Source: Cardinalis cardinalis | Taxonomy: Eukaryota; Chordata; Aves; Passeriformes; Cardinalidae | Assembly: GCA_014549065.1 (NCBI GenBank) | Contig: JACDOX010000168.1 | Span: 1,161,233 to 1,225,232, forward strand | Length of the DNA: 64,000 nt | Direction: 5' to 3' | Part shown: in pieces, positions 11,001-26,000 of the stretch | Layout of the letters: each line of letters begins with the position of its first letter | How positions within the stretch are numbered: the first letter of the stretch is position 1 | The notes under the pieces: model-generated | The model's database searches: none | The model's input: only the letters and a program-made list of their open reading frames with translations | Told to the model about the DNA's origin: nothing | Translations under genes and position numbers: made by a program

Positions 11001-14000
11001 AACTGTGGCCTTAGGCTTTAGGACAAGTATGAGACAAGACAGTGGAAATCAGCCCTAAGACCTCCATGTTTGCAAGTGTCAAAACACACCACGTGACATT
11101 TCTTCTTGCCAGCACAGGAAACCTCTGTCCCTCGCTCAGATCCCCTTGGACCTCCACAATGCCAGGCTCTGGCTCCTCACCTGTGGTGACCTTGTTAAAG
11201 GTGATGGCCTCAGCCACTCTCCCCCCCAGGGCCATGCACATCCTCTCCAGCAGCTGCTCCTTGGTGAACAGGTACTGCTCCCGGGGCAGGATCTGTGCGA
11301 ATCCCAGNGCCGCGTTTGTCCGAGGGGCAATGGACACCTGCAACACAGAGCAGCTCCCTCAGCTCAGAGAACTGCAGAGCTCTCCCTACAGCACCACAGG
11401 GAGGGCAGCAAGAGGCCTCTGCATTCCCAGTGAAGTTTGTCCATAGCCATGGACAGGCTGGCCTCCAGAGACATGGACATGGCATGCAGAGACATTCCTG
11501 CACCGAGGGCTGTGCCTTCACACACACACTTTCTGCTCAGGAAATGATCCTTAACAGCAAGTCACACAAATTCTGAAATTTAGGAGTTACTCTGNAGTTA
11601 CAGTCCATATGGAGTTCACTGATTATTCTGCTCCAGAATCCCTGAGACTACCTGCAGAAAGATAGGAGCCTTCAGAAAAATAACAGCCATTTTCCCCACC
11701 CACTAAATGAGAGTAATTAACACCAGTTCTGCTTACACAATGGGTCATTCAGAGTGAATGTGCTACTGGTAACTGGCCAAGGAGCTGTCACCCTTGTCAT
11801 TTCACTCCCCACCTCCCCCCAGCGTTCCTGCTTTTGGAGATGTGCACAGATGACATCCCAGGGTGCCAAAGAGGCCTCTCCCTGCAGAGAAGGGCTTCGG
11901 GCAGACAACCTCCCAGTCTGGAAAACACATCNCTCCATCAGTATCAGAGCAACTCCTGCAGGGGCTTCACTGCCTGCAACGTGCTGGGAAAGGGATCACA
12001 TTTGGATGTGAGTACGCACGGAGCAGCCTGGAAGTGCATGACTGAGCAGCAGCACCAGGAGACTCGGCTGCTTGTCATTTTTAATTGCAAGGCTTCTCCT
12101 ATAGCTGTTAATCAGCTTTGCACCAGCACTGTCATCAATGGAGCCTAATAATGGATTTCNCTACAGCATAAATTAGGGACATGGTTTATATAATCACAGA
12201 ATCATTAAGGCTGGAAATGTCCTCCATGACCATCAAGCACAACCTTCAACCAAATCCCACCAGCCCACTGAAACACACTGTGAAGTGTCATGTCCACTTG
12301 TTTTTGAACATTTCCAGGGACAGTGACTCCACTACCTCCCTGGAGAACCTGTTCCAATGCTTAACAAACCTTTCAGTGAAGAATTTATTCCTAATATCCA
12401 GCCTGAACCTCCTCTCCTAGTTTAGTGGTGGGCTGGCAGTGCTGAGTAGCTGGACTCGATGCCCTCAGAGGTCCTTTCCAAGGAACACGATTCTGTGATT
12501 CTGTATTTGCCATTTACTTTTCNGCAGTAGCACAGCCCCAGGCTCACCGAGCTGAGCAGAGCTGCACACAAGTACCACAGAGCAATCTTGGACAGGGAAG
12601 CCCCTGGGACTGCCCTCCCTGGAGGTGGAGGTACCTTCATGACGGCCTCGGTGTGCTCCAGCAGCCACCCAACCAGTGCGTGCCCGGATTCATGGAACGC
12701 CACCACCTTCCTCTCTTCNGGTGACAAGATCTTACTTCTTTTGGCAGTGCCTGTGGGAACACACACCAGGGTTTGATAAGTTATCAACAGGTGCAACCAG
12801 TGGGGCATAACCTGGTCCAGCCCAGGGCACAGCCCGTGGCTGAAGCGTTTGTGCTGACTCTGGAGAGGGCGAGGCAGCAAAACCCCTTTAGCTAAAATGT
12901 TTGGAAAAGGTGCTCCCTGGCCCTGAGGTGGAAAGCAATCCATGCCTGGGATTGCTTGAAAACCCTGGCAGAAACTTTTCCCACTTCTCCTTACAACAGA
13001 CTTAATCATTAGACAAATACTTTGACATTTGATTTGATCACAGCTCAAGAACCTTGTTCCCACGGTTGGATCTGTAAAAAGGCAGCTTACTACTTTTTGT
13101 GTGGAAAAAATCTGAAAACAACACCAAAAAATTGCAAACAACAAAACCCAAAATGAGACTAGCTAGAGTCTCACACTCATTTTGCTGTTTTCAGTCCCTT
13201 AGGCAGAACAAGAGAGAAGAAATATGTTGAATCATATACACGAGGTCCCAGTTGAGAAAATTGTGCATTAAGAGNGCTCAAATCAGCTAAAGTCGAGGAG
13301 TAGATACAGAAATCCTTCTCCAGAGCCTGGAAATGTCTCTGATTACACATGGCATGCTCCATATGAGCTTATTCCCAGGCTCCTGAGAACCAGCAAATGA
13401 AGCCATAACTCACAGTTAACCCTTCCTCCAGGAAGGTGATTTTCCAAAGTATCTATTTTCCAACTCGGCAGAGCAAGTTCAAGAAGGATTAAAAAAACCC
13501 AAAAAAAATGGAAGTAGCACATAGGAAGAATAAGTACAGAACACACAGCATGTCAGGCATTAATTACAGATCAGAATGTTGGATGCAAAAAGGTTCCAGG
13601 ATTTGCAGGCCAGAGTCCCCACACAGAGCCCAGGGCAGCAGAGGGAAAAGCAGCCAGTCAGAACCAATATTGCACCAAGCTTGCTTCATGTCTTGGAAAA
13701 CAACATTCTATTAACATGAACTTTTAAACCAAGTCAAGGGTTTTATTAAACAAGGAAACAACAAAATTAGCGTGGCAGATCTTGTAAAATTACTGCTCAG
13801 GGACCCTGGAAACTGCTGTGCCCCGCCAGGCACGATGGAACTGCAGATTAATTGCAACTGCCTTGATTTTCATCAGTCAGAGCCTTACCCTGCCCCCAGC
13901 AGAGTGTGAGCATGGCCCTGTATGGCTATTTCCACAGAAAGATGTATCTATTCTCTATAAATATATGTGTATATATATATACACACATACATACACAGAG

Positions 14001-17000
14001 ACACTTAAAAAAATCCCTGCCAGCCCACTGAGGGAGGGACTGTGCTCTTCACAACAGCACACAGTGTGCCCACCAAGATTATTTCTTTCCTACATTATCT
14101 CCAGGCATGGAAGTCCCCTGAAAGCCTGTAGTTATCACATTCATGACACAAGCCACCCAGGAAACAACTCTGGTGCATCTCTGCTGGCCTTACATAAACC
14201 CCACAAAGAAAACAGGCTCCATCTTCTAAAGCCAAGCCCTAAAAGCCTCTGTGTGCTCAGCAGGTTTCTCCCAGGAGACCTGACTGACTGCTTTCTGTTC
14301 CCAAACTAAAAACACAATGGGAACTACCACAGAGAAAAGTTCTTGCTCCTCCCTTACAGCAACACAAAGCTTTAAGGCTGACGGGGCCTCTGGACTTGCA
14401 GAGCTCCCTTTTGATTCCACCCCACTCTTATTAAAACCAGAAGCTCCTAATGGAAAGCACAGTAATATCTTCTTTCTTTCAAGAAAAGCTTTTATAGGAA
14501 CTGAAATGCCCTCTGGATTGTGAAACCCAGAAGCATTCCTATGACATGGAAAGGGTACATTTAATACAGGGGCCTGGGGGGTTGTTTGGGGTCTTTTAGA
14601 ATCTGTCCACAAAAACTAGCCAGTCCTGCTAATATGAGAGAATCTGATTAAGCAACAAAAAGACTCCATGGCTTCCTACACACACCAGAGCCTGACTGAG
14701 GCCAGGCAGCTTNAACTGCCAAAGCTCATGTCCTGCCATGCCCCACCACATGGATCCCAGAGATCCCTTCTGCTGCCAGCCCCCCAGCCCTCCCTGCTTT
14801 TTGCTTTATCTTCCCAGTCTGGGGAACTAAGGCAAGGCTCAGAAAGAAAAGGCAAGTGAGTCCCTACAAGTCTGGCGCTTGTGCTCCTGCAGATGGGAAA
14901 GTAGAACACATCTTTACAAGAGCATGTGGTGCCAGGGCAAGGGGGAATGGCTTCAAACTGAAAAAGAGGTGGTTTAGTTGGAATATCAGGAAAAAAAAAT
15001 CTTCCCTGTGAGGCCCTGGCAGGGGCTGCCCAGAGCAGCTGTGGCTGCTCCATCTCTGGAAGTGTCCAAGGCTAAGCTGGATGGAGCTTGTGGCAACCTG
15101 GGATAGTGGAAGGTGTCCCTGCCCAAGGCATGGGGTGGAATATAGACTTTAAAGTCCCTTCCCACCCAAACCAGTCCAGGATTCTGTGATCTTTGCTGCA
15201 GCTGATGAGAATTTCTGTGTCACAACTACAATTGTCCCCCTGTCCATTNTTGGGAGCTCCATTCTTGGGAGTACAGTTTGGGATTTATGTTTTTAACCAA
15301 AGCACTCCAAGGGTTTTGTTTTTCTGCAACAGGTGAAGCAGTGAGGAATTTCCTCAAAGATCTTATTTAAAATGAGGACTTCTCTGAGCATTTTCTGATA
15401 AAACAAACACTCAGGACCTAATTTCAGGATCAGGAAGTAACTGACCCAGTACAAACATCCTGTTCCACACGTTCCACTAAAAAGGCAGAGTGCCAGTCCG
15501 TGTGCCCAGGCTCCTGCTGGGAATGGAGCCTGGAAGCAGTTCAGTGTCTGATTATGAGAGCCACAGGGCAGTTGGGTCCAGGGCAGTTCAGCCCAAAACC
15601 CACCAGATCCAAATCCCTCAGGTGAAGTCTACAGTCCTGGGAACTCTTTTCCCCTCCCTACAATACACAGGGAAATCTCCAGAGGTTCCTCTCCTGGCAG
15701 TGGCACAAGCAGCAGGGAAAGGCCACAGGATGTTCTCAGAGGGAGAACAGTGCTCCACTGTCTTGCAGTTTATTCTGCCAATTCATCAAAGCCTGGGCTT
15801 GGAGGGCAGAAAGAAAAATCTCTAATTTCTTGCTGGTGAGGATGCAGAGACTATTTGCTATTGATATTTATGTAGCAGATGTCCAGAGCAGCAAGAAAAA
15901 TTCAGAGATACTGTCATTCTTCTTGTTAAAAAAAACCCCAACCACCCACAATCCCCCCAACTCTCTAAACTGAAAAAGTGACATGGATTCNAATTTTCCT
16001 CTTTATTATTTTGTCAGTGGCCATTTCCCCTGAGCTATGGGTTCAGACTCCTGCAGATTCAGGAAGATGGAGNCATTTGGTGTCTTCTTCAGAGAACTTT
16101 CTTTGACTGTCATTGAAGACCTTCAGGCCAGAGCACAGTCTGGACCCACCTGTCTTTCTGGGATGTAACCCCCTCACCTGAGCAGAACAGACCCTGAGGC
16201 AACATCAGGAAATGCTGCAGCACTGACACAGGTGCCCACAGCAGCCCCTGGATCCCNGGCAGNGCCCAAGGGCAGGCTGGACAGGGCTGGGAGCAGCCTG
16301 GGACAGAGGGAGGTGTCCCTGCCATGGCAGGGATGGCCCTGGATGTGCTGTAAGGTCCCTNCCAACCCAAACCAGTCCACAATTCCATGGAATGGCTGCG
16401 GCTCTCACCTGCAATGACTCTCTCCACGGCGTACTCGAAGTTGGAGGTGTCAATGGATTTGTGCCCCTCCCTGGCAGCGTGGAGAGCAGCTTCATTGCAG
16501 ATGTTTGCAATGTCAGCTCCTGCAGACACGAGTTCACAACAGTTACACTGGCTCNGAATGGGACACAGAACTCAGGGGAGGAATGGGCACAAACAAATGT
16601 GGAGAAGGACNTAAGGAAGCCAAGCAGCCTGCGCTCTTTGTTCCTTGGGAACAGAGAGCAGCCCCAGCCCATGGTGTTGATGTTGGATTTGAATAACACA
16701 ACTGCTTTGGCAGGGAACGTGGATACCACACAGAGCTCAGCAATCCAGGAGCAGGCTGAGGCCAAGGCTGGCTCCCAGGGACAGGGCTGGTGTGGGCAGT
16801 GGGCTGGCACAGGCTGCTGCTCTGCTCGACCTCGGAGAGCAGAGAAGGAACATCTGTTCCCAGTTTGTGTGGGTGGGTGATGGTGGCGGGGGGCTGCTGA
16901 GAGCAGACATGGAGAGGCAGCGTGCTGGGGCCTGGGAGAGGGGAAACCCAAAAGGATATTCCAGGAACTCCACATAAACAGGAACTCTGGAGCCCCTTGC

Positions 17001-20000
17001 TCAGCACTGTTTCAAGCTCCCAGGGACCCACCCTGGAAGCANGCTCGATGCAGGAGCCAGGCAGAGCTGTCCAATTTCTACTCTGATCAGCAAAATAATT
17101 CCTACTTGCTCCTTCCATCACTTTCCTGGTAACATAAATCAATTTAACAATCTCTCCTCTGAAGTGCAGCACCTCATCCTCAACAGTTTTGAGAGGAGCA
17201 TGACTGGTTCCTTCCCTTAGGAGTTAGGCACCTGGGCATTGTAAAAGTGTGTTTTCCCTACCTTCCCACCCTGCTAGTCCTATATATTTCAGAAGATTGA
17301 AAATAGTCATGAATAACTGCTCATCAGGGAGCTGGTCAGGTTCCCACTATTTTTTTCTGGTTTTCAGAAATGGAGAAAAAAGCCCTTTTGACCAAAACTC
17401 CCCATTAGACCCCCAGCACCCAGGAGCTCCAGCCTGAGTGGAGCAGGAGCAGCCCAAGGACACATCCTACCACTGAATCCTGGGGTCAGCTCAGCCAGGT
17501 GCTGCGAGTAGAAACTGCCATCCTGGATCAGCTTCAGGCCCTTCAGGTGGTGCTCAAAGATCTCCTTTCTCTCCTGTAAAGAACAGCCAGCACCTGAGCC
17601 CGGCCAGGGGTCACAACGGGGCCCTGTGTCATGGCAGGGAGCAGGGTGGTGGCACTGCCGGCAGAGGGGACAGCGACAGTGCCAGCAGAGGGCAGGGCTC
17701 TCCTTGCAGAGCTCCACTGCTCCAGCAGCCCTGATAAACACCCAGNTCTCAAATTCCCAACAGATGCACGAGGCTCCCCCTGAGTCACAGCTTTCTCTCT
17801 CAGGGCCACTCTCCTCTCCTCACTCTCACTCTGATCTCTCTTAACTTCTCCCTCACCACATAAGCCCTCGCAGGAAGGAGCTCTGACTGCCTCCTGCAGT
17901 CTACCTGCTCCTGCACAANGCACAAACTGCAGAGCTCATCCAGCAGCTCCTCAGCCTGCACCCATTTCCCAGATGGAGGTGGGGGTGAGATGCTGCTGGC
18001 GAGCAGCCACCAGTGACTCATTCAGCTGGTCCAGGAGATCCTGACTCAAACAATGGGCTCAGTTGCCAGGGTTTTTCCCCTTCCTTCTTCAGGGCAGCTG
18101 CACAGTTCATGCTTCCGGGGCCAGATTCTATCAGGCATTTAAGGTATTTTCACTGAAAACTCTGCAGAGGACAGTGAAGCACAGATGGGAGAGGAAGAGC
18201 CTGTGCTGGCACAGCATGCAGATCCTCACTGCAGCTGAGCCTATTCCCAGAACTCTGCTACAAATGTCAACACAGCAGACATGGAAGACTCTTGTAAANG
18301 GATTTAAAAAGCATTCAGAAGGAGAAAGTCACTTAACAGGCTGCCTAAAGGAAAATGAGGAGCCTTACANGGATAGGGAGGGCAATAAACCTACAGAACA
18401 AATAGTGCTCAAGGCACACGACAATTTAGGCTCTCACACCAGCCAATTGCCAATTAGGTGCTTCCCAATTTCCTGAAGAGAAGACACAAACATAACTGCA
18501 TCTGCATGGCAAAAGGAACCTCACAGAAGAATTCACTGACAAGGGTCTACCACAGCAGAGACCTCCAGACCAGTGAGCTGTCACTTCAGAGGAATGGGCC
18601 ACTGCATCAGCACCACAAATCCCTGATTCAGAGCACAGAGGCTCCACATCTCCATCTCCTCCAGGCCAGTGAGACCAGCAGGGGCTGGGACACCTCAGTC
18701 ACAGGAAGGAAAGGCAGCTGGTGGAACATACCTGCAGTGTTGGGAGATCAATAAAGATGTGCCTGTCCAGCCTGCCAGGTCTCATCAGGGCGTTGTCCAG
18801 GACATCAGCGCGGTTGGTGGATGCCAGCACTATGACGTGATCCGTGGTCCCCATTCCTGCCAAAAACAGGACCAGGGTGGGAGGTTTGCCCCATCTCACT
18901 CTGCACTGCAGGCACACAGTGGGCTGGAGGCAGGGGATGGAGTACACAGCTTTACACAAAGCCAGAGGGAGTGCACAGCACCCTCTGGGGCTGCTGAGGC
19001 TGAGTGTCCCCTGCAGCTTGGAGCAAAGTCAGGAAGGAACCTCCCAGGTGACCCAGGCCTGTCCCTGGTTATCAGGGATACTCTGAAATCCCCTTCTCAT
19101 TTACTTACTAAATCTTGGCTTAAGACTTCTTTTTCTCCTTCCTACTGCCACACTTGGAAATTGCTCCAACTAGAACCCAGAATCTCTGTTTTGATGAGTT
19201 CACAGATGCCTTCTCANCCCCAGGATAAGTCAATTCCTGAGCCTTTAGCTCCAGATTGAACAAGCATCATTTCCTAGCTGAAACAGCCTTTTCCACAAAC
19301 TTCCATGGAAAGCCCTTTCAGTTTTTATTTATTTCAGCCTTCAGTCACAGACAGGCCACCAGGGGAGGGACAGGCTTTCCTCTGAGCTGCTCAGAGAGAG
19401 GACAGCTTTGCCACCCAACAAGGGCCACGTTACAGCACGAGNTGTTCTTTGCCTCCTCACCTCCTACAAGCTCTGTGCAGGGCCCTGCACAGACCAGCCC
19501 TGCAGAACCCACACCAGACACAAAACACAACCCAAGAGCTTTGCACTGATTATCAGCACAGAATTTGGCCGAGCCAGTCAGAGCAGGTTCTGTCTCCAGG
19601 TCTTTAAGGTGAAGGNAGCACTGAGATTTACAGGCTGCCTGAGAGCAGCCTCAATGGAGGCATCAAAGACAGACAGGATTTCCTGGGGAAGGGAAGCCAG
19701 GGCACTGGCAGCTGCAGGAGGGCAAAGAGGAGCAGACTTTGTGCTGCCTGGGTGAGGAGCCAGAGCTCCCACTGAATCACTGCCCCACACAGTTATTTAC
19801 TGCAATCCCCCAGGTGCCTGCAGGCCCCTGGGCATGAGTCACCTGCTTCCAGCACATTCCCCAGCCCTGGCACACAGCAGCCTTCCCAGGGAAAGGACAC
19901 CACAGTCCCATGTGCTTCCCTGTGCCAAGTCCCACGCTGTGGAGAGGCGGCTCCGTGCACGTAAGCTGGGCCAGTTTCAGCTCTCGGCTCCAGCAGCAGA

Positions 20001-23000
20001 GCTGCCAAATGTGTCAGCGTGCGAGAGCTCAGCACAGATCAAGGTTCCAGGTGAGGCAGGGGACAGGCTGTGCCAGCCTGTGCTGCAGCAGACCTGGTGC
20101 TCCCTCTCTGCAGGCTCCAGCCTAAATAAGCTGCCGGGGAGGATGAAGCCCAGCATCCTTCAGGCGTGTATCACACTGCACTCTGGAGTGGGATAAACAA
20201 GCAGAGACTGGCAGGCACTCCAGGAATGGCAGGATTAGATGGCACAGTGCATTATCTGCCTTGCAGCTGGGAAGACTCTCTTAAAATAGGTCTGACTATT
20301 AGAACAAATAAAAAACCAGAAGCACTGAGAGCATCCTCNTCACATCAGCTTCTGCCCCACTTGCTTAATGCAACATCACCTGGCATGTCAGAGGCAAAGA
20401 TCAGCCAAAGGAACTGGCTACAAAAATAATACCTCATCACATCAACAAATGAGAGACAGCTCTGAAAATGCAGCCTAAAAAAAAAGAGTTCCTGAAGTGT
20501 CACAAATCAATCACTCCAGAAAGGAAAGGGAAAAAGTGTCTACCNGAGCTGCAAGTGCCCTGCTCCCCACTGAGCAGCACACTGCTTGGTGGGCATCTCA
20601 CCTGCAGGGTTACACTGTGTCAGCCTCCAAAACCCTTTGGACATCTCCTGGGAGCAGCGGCACTGGAATGGGGCCCCTTCCTGAAGGAAGCCTCAGGGCT
20701 GCACATGGCACAGCTTAGGACTTGTCTGAGGTTCCAGGTGAAGAGCTGCTACCAAAAGCNACGCTGCATTTCCATTCACAAACCCCCAGCTCAGGCCAGG
20801 ACTGCCAAAGCTCCTCTCAAAGCATGCAGAACAGAGGAGAGATTTGGGTCNCATTCCTCTTCCGCTTGTCTGCGGTTTGAGAGGGAAGATTCACTATTGA
20901 AAGCAGGCACCTGCTCCGGCAGAGCCGGGCTTTGTGCGTCACTCCCTGCGCTCACAAACAGCTTCTGTGGAGAGGCTCCCCAGCCCCTCCCCTTCTCCCA
21001 CCAGGGCCGGTGCCTCCCCAGCTCACAGCAAACTGTCAGAGGAAAGGAACCCGAGGCTGCTCAGGGAAGAGCCCTCTGATTTCTCCAAAATGCTCACAGC
21101 AATGTGACTGAGCCCCAACCTGCACGCACCCCATGCAGCTCACGNTGCACTCAGCTCCCTGCAGAGCTCTGATCCTCCTTTCCTCGCTCTCCCTTCCCTC
21201 CAAGAAATCTCATTCAATCACAGAAATCCAACAATCAGTGATGACTCACTGATCTGCTTTTGTGCATTTTTGTTCTCCAATTAACACCCATCTCGGGTCT
21301 ATGGTATTGCCTTGCCTTCAGCCCTCAGTTTAAGCTCAACCAGAGCTCTCAACCTTCATCTCAAGGCTTCCTTACAAACACTCACCACTCCTGGGGCAGA
21401 ACTGCTCCCCTCCTAAACAGGTCATTCTCCATCAACCTGAGAACTGTTTTGCTGTGCTGCACGTGGCACATCAGTGTTGTTTTAGGTGACACACTCCGTT
21501 AGGTAACACTCCAGTGACACGTGCCAGGATCCCTGCTGATCCCATGTTCCCAGCACCAGGCTGACATCCTTGCCAGCTGTCTCCTGTTTGACACTCTCAA
21601 CTCCTTGCACTGTTTTTTTTAGTGTGTGTTTGATAAAGCACTGAGCAAAATGAAGGACTCTGTACATGATCTGTGCGAGACACGAATAAAGAATGAGATA
21701 ATATAGATTTAAAAATAAACCAGGCAGCACAGTGCAAACAAGGGACTATAAAGTACACACTGAGGATAATATTTACCTTCTAAACGCACTTTCCAGTTGA
21801 GCTGAACCCTTATTTCTGCACTGAGACTCACCAGGAAAACACTCTGGAAACCACACCTAATTTTTACAGACTGATGGAAATCAGACATTTTCATTTTTAG
21901 GATAGAGATGTGGAATGTACTGACTATATATTCCTGAACAGACATGCAGGCTTCCATTTAATTCAGAGGCCAGCTCATCCTAAAACTGTTAGGGGAGAAA
22001 AGGACCCACCCAAGCCAGGACTGCTGGGCTGTGTTATCACTGGCCTTTCCTGCCAGGATCATCTACTTCAGTGGAAACACTCAGAACAGAGCCAGCAGTG
22101 GGAACCTGGGTCTGGGGATGTTTTTGGTGCATGATGGCTTCTAATTTTTCATATGAAGAGTGTGATGAGACAACATGACAGTCAAGCTATGAGTCACAGT
22201 TACAGTGAAGGAAAACTGAAACAAACTCTTCGTCATGGGCAGGTAGTTGGTTATTCCTCACCCTGCAACAGTAAGATTTAGTAACAGAAATATTGCAAGT
22301 TGGGTCATGCTGCAGGCTTGGACAGAGACAGCACTAAGGACTGCCAAAGGAGNATTCTTTGTGTGAAGGTGTCTGAGCAAAGGGCCAATTCCAGGTGCAC
22401 AACAGCCAGAAACCAAACCCAAGTGTGGTCTCAAACCAGGACTTGTTTGCAAAGCTTATCTCCCTCATCTCAGAGATCCTGTGGTTAAGGCAGACAACAC
22501 AAACATAAGGCAGTGGACAGGAAAATTGATCTATTACTTCACTTCTGTCCCTTTAGGACAGCTGAACTCTAAACTCTGACAGGCTTTAAACCACTACCTG
22601 TCTCAGACTGGATACAACAAGTATCCAACAACATGTAATGGCCAGCTGGACTGAAACTCCAGGGGCTTCAAGTTTACTGGATTTAGGGACTAGTGATGGG
22701 GTACATGAGCTCAGACTGGTTCAGACCTCAGCAAGACAACGCTGCAGAGGCCAGGCAAGTTCAAGCAGGGCAAAGATGAACAGGCCAACAGCTGGACCTC
22801 TGAGGAGCTCAGGGCAGGGAGAAACACTGACCATCCATCTCCACCAGCAGCTGGTTTAAGGTCTGCTCCTCCTCAGCGTTGGCAAAGCCAGACACGTTGG
22901 TGGAGCGCTTCTTGCCCACGGCGTCGATCTCGTCGATGTAGACGATGCAGGGAGCGCGAGCCTGCGCCTCNCGGAACAGGCTCCGCACACGAGCGGCTCC

Positions 23001-26000
23001 CAGGCCTGCAGGGAGGGAGAAACTGTGAGCCTGCTAGCTAAAGCTGGTAGCAAAGCTGGACAGCAGCACTGCGGGCCCTCAGACACCTGAGAAAGCAGAC
23101 AAACCCTCCCAGAACTCGTGTTTAGTCCTTAGGCTCAGTGCGTCCTGCGGCTGGGTTTAACTGGGCTCCTAAACCTGCAGGGACTCCTACAGCTGCTGCA
23201 AGAGGAGCTTTGCTCCCAGCTCCCAACACGGCCTCCTGCTCCTCCCACNGCTCAGAGCAGAAATAGTCAACATTTTCCTGCATACTGACCCTCACCAGGT
23301 CTCAAGAGATCTGTGAGGAAGGAAGAAAAGGAGAAGGATGGAAATCCCAAGGCACAGAGAGGCCCTANTTTCCCCATCTGCATTTCCATACAAGGAAGGA
23401 AGCCTCAGTCAAGGGCTTTAATAATAGGTACAGGGAAGCCAGAGAGGATGCTTGCAGGTGAAGGACCACAGCTGCACTCTGTCAGAAAGCAGCAACCAGA
23501 AATGCATTTCAGATACTACATAATTAAGGAACTGCACCACTGAAAGCCTTTTACATCTTCAGACTAAGTATCCAACTCATCCTCCCCATGCCAAGCCCCG
23601 TCCTTTGCAGGAAGCCCAGCCAGCCCCCTCCAACTCCACAACAGACAAAGAGAGCACCTCACCTCCAATCACCTCCACGAACTCGGAGCCTGCCATGGCC
23701 AAAAACGGCACCTGGGCCTCTGTAGCCACGGCCTTGGCCAGCAAAGTCTTCCCACAGCCTGGTGGGCCCAGCAACAAGGCACCCTTGGGCACTTTGGCCC
23801 CGAGCTGGAGGTAGCGATCAGGATTCTGCAAGGACAACACAGCTCGGTCAGAGTCACAGCTCACACCAAGCACCTGCACCACACTGGGACTTCCCAGAGC
23901 CTCCCCAGAATGTTTTCAGCCTGGGCAACTCTGAGCTGCCAACAGAAGCAGCTCCATCTGCATGGCCATTGTGGAACTGGAGATACAGAGCTTGTTCCAA
24001 CAGAGGCTGCCCAGAACCATGAAGGATGAAGAGCAGAGCATCCCCACCCCCAGGTCACCCCTCTATCCCAGGAGGAGGGCAGCAAACATTTGTTTTGTTC
24101 TACTTTTACATACCTTTAAATAGTCCACAAATTCCTTGACTTCCATTTTTGCTTCATGCATTCCTGCTACATCCTTGAAGCCAATCCCTTTTCCAGATTT
24201 CCCATCCACAATGGTGAAACGAGCCATCTTCAGCTGGTTCTGGGGAAGGCAGAACAAGGACCAAACAACTGTGAACAAGGCAACAGTCTGGAACGGCTGT
24301 TTGCTACATTTTGGGAGCCAGCCCAGCCCAGGGAGACAGCCCAGATGTCCCTAGCAAACACCACTAAAGTCCCCACCAAAGCACTGGTGTTTAATGGATT
24401 TTTGCTCTGGAGAAAGTTCCCAGATGGATGGCTGACTCAAACTTTATTTATCCACATGNTGGGAAAAGACAGAACAAGCTTGCAGTCATAGTCCCAAAAC
24501 AATCCAGTTCAAAGTCCATGTAGACCAGGCAGGGATGATTATTAAAAACATGCAGATGTCCAAAACCTGATTTGGGATCTCCTCCCTGATTTCTAAATGC
24601 TCTGATCCTTAATACACATGGGACAATCACAGTTCCAAGGAATATGTGTTGATAGCAAATAACTGTCAGTGGTAAATGATTGCCAATACTTGTGAAAGCA
24701 CAGACACTTTGCACAGTCTTTCATGTTGCTGCTGGTTTCTGCTGGAAACACCCCAGGCCAAAACTACAGGTTCTTAAACTGAACAGCCACCACGTTTCCA
24801 TCTCCTGATGCATGTGAAGCCACAACGAGAGTCAAAACAAGAATTCAGTTAAACATCCCACTCATAACTGCTCAGTATGTTCTACTCAAAGCAGCTACTC
24901 AGGAGGTTTTTTCTTTCAGAAGAAAATTTATGGCTTCTGAGGCCTCAGAAACATCCAAAGGAAGAGTTAAACTCAGGGCCTGGCTGTCCCCACTTAAGCA
25001 AGGACACAATCCAGTCCTCAAGGCCTCATTACTCAACACTTCTTTAAAATATTCCTTTTCTCTGAGCAGCTGCATCCTTTTGTTCAAAGAGAATCTCAAA
25101 GCCAAAAGAGAAGTGCGGAGGAGACTGAGTGGGAAATCCAACAAGGGACTGAATTCACTGTGTTTTCATCCCAATCCCTGCGGTCAGGGACAGAGCACCC
25201 CGGGCTGATTCCTACAGCTTCATCAGCTGATCCAGGCCAGGGTGGGAGAGGGGAGGAGGAGGAGGTTTGCCTGGTGTTGCAAGCGAGGCATGCGGCAGGA
25301 GCAGAACAGGCCAACACATAATGAACTCCAGAATCTGAACATATTTTATAAATTGAGAACTCATTTTGCAGAAAGCAGCAATTCCTACTTCTGGCTGTAT
25401 GGGAGGCATGTTGGCAGGGCCCAGTGAAAAACACCATCTGCAGCTGCAGCTCATTAGCAAGCTTTGAAAACAGCAAACTGGACTGAAATTCCCTGAGCTC
25501 AGCCCTTCCTGCCATTGGGAAGGGAAGGGACCTCGGCTAAGGCCAGTTAAGGTACCAGCCAGGGAGATGATCAGCACAGGATGCAAGGTGTGGCAAGGCT
25601 GGAGAGTCCTTGGCACCAGTTCATCCTCATCCTGCACTGACTTTGCTGGGAGAAGGGGAGCAGATAACCCAGCAGAAGCCAAGACTCTCCACAGGCTGCA
25701 AAACGTGCTCAAAACCCAGGCTACTCACAAAGGCGTTGAAGCCTCCGGCNCTGCTCGCCACCCTGAAGAGGCGGAAGATGCTCCACAGCATGGACACAGC
25801 CACCAGTGTCACTATCAGGGAAAGGACATCACTGAAAGGACAAAGACAAGAACAAACTGAAGCCTTCAGCTTCACCTGCTCAATATGACCTGACATGACT
25901 ACTTTTAAAGGACATTTAGGCTACAGTGCAAANGAACAGATGTGATTAAGAAAATGGAACTTTTGCAGGTTTTTATACAGATATATAAAACCTCAAACCC

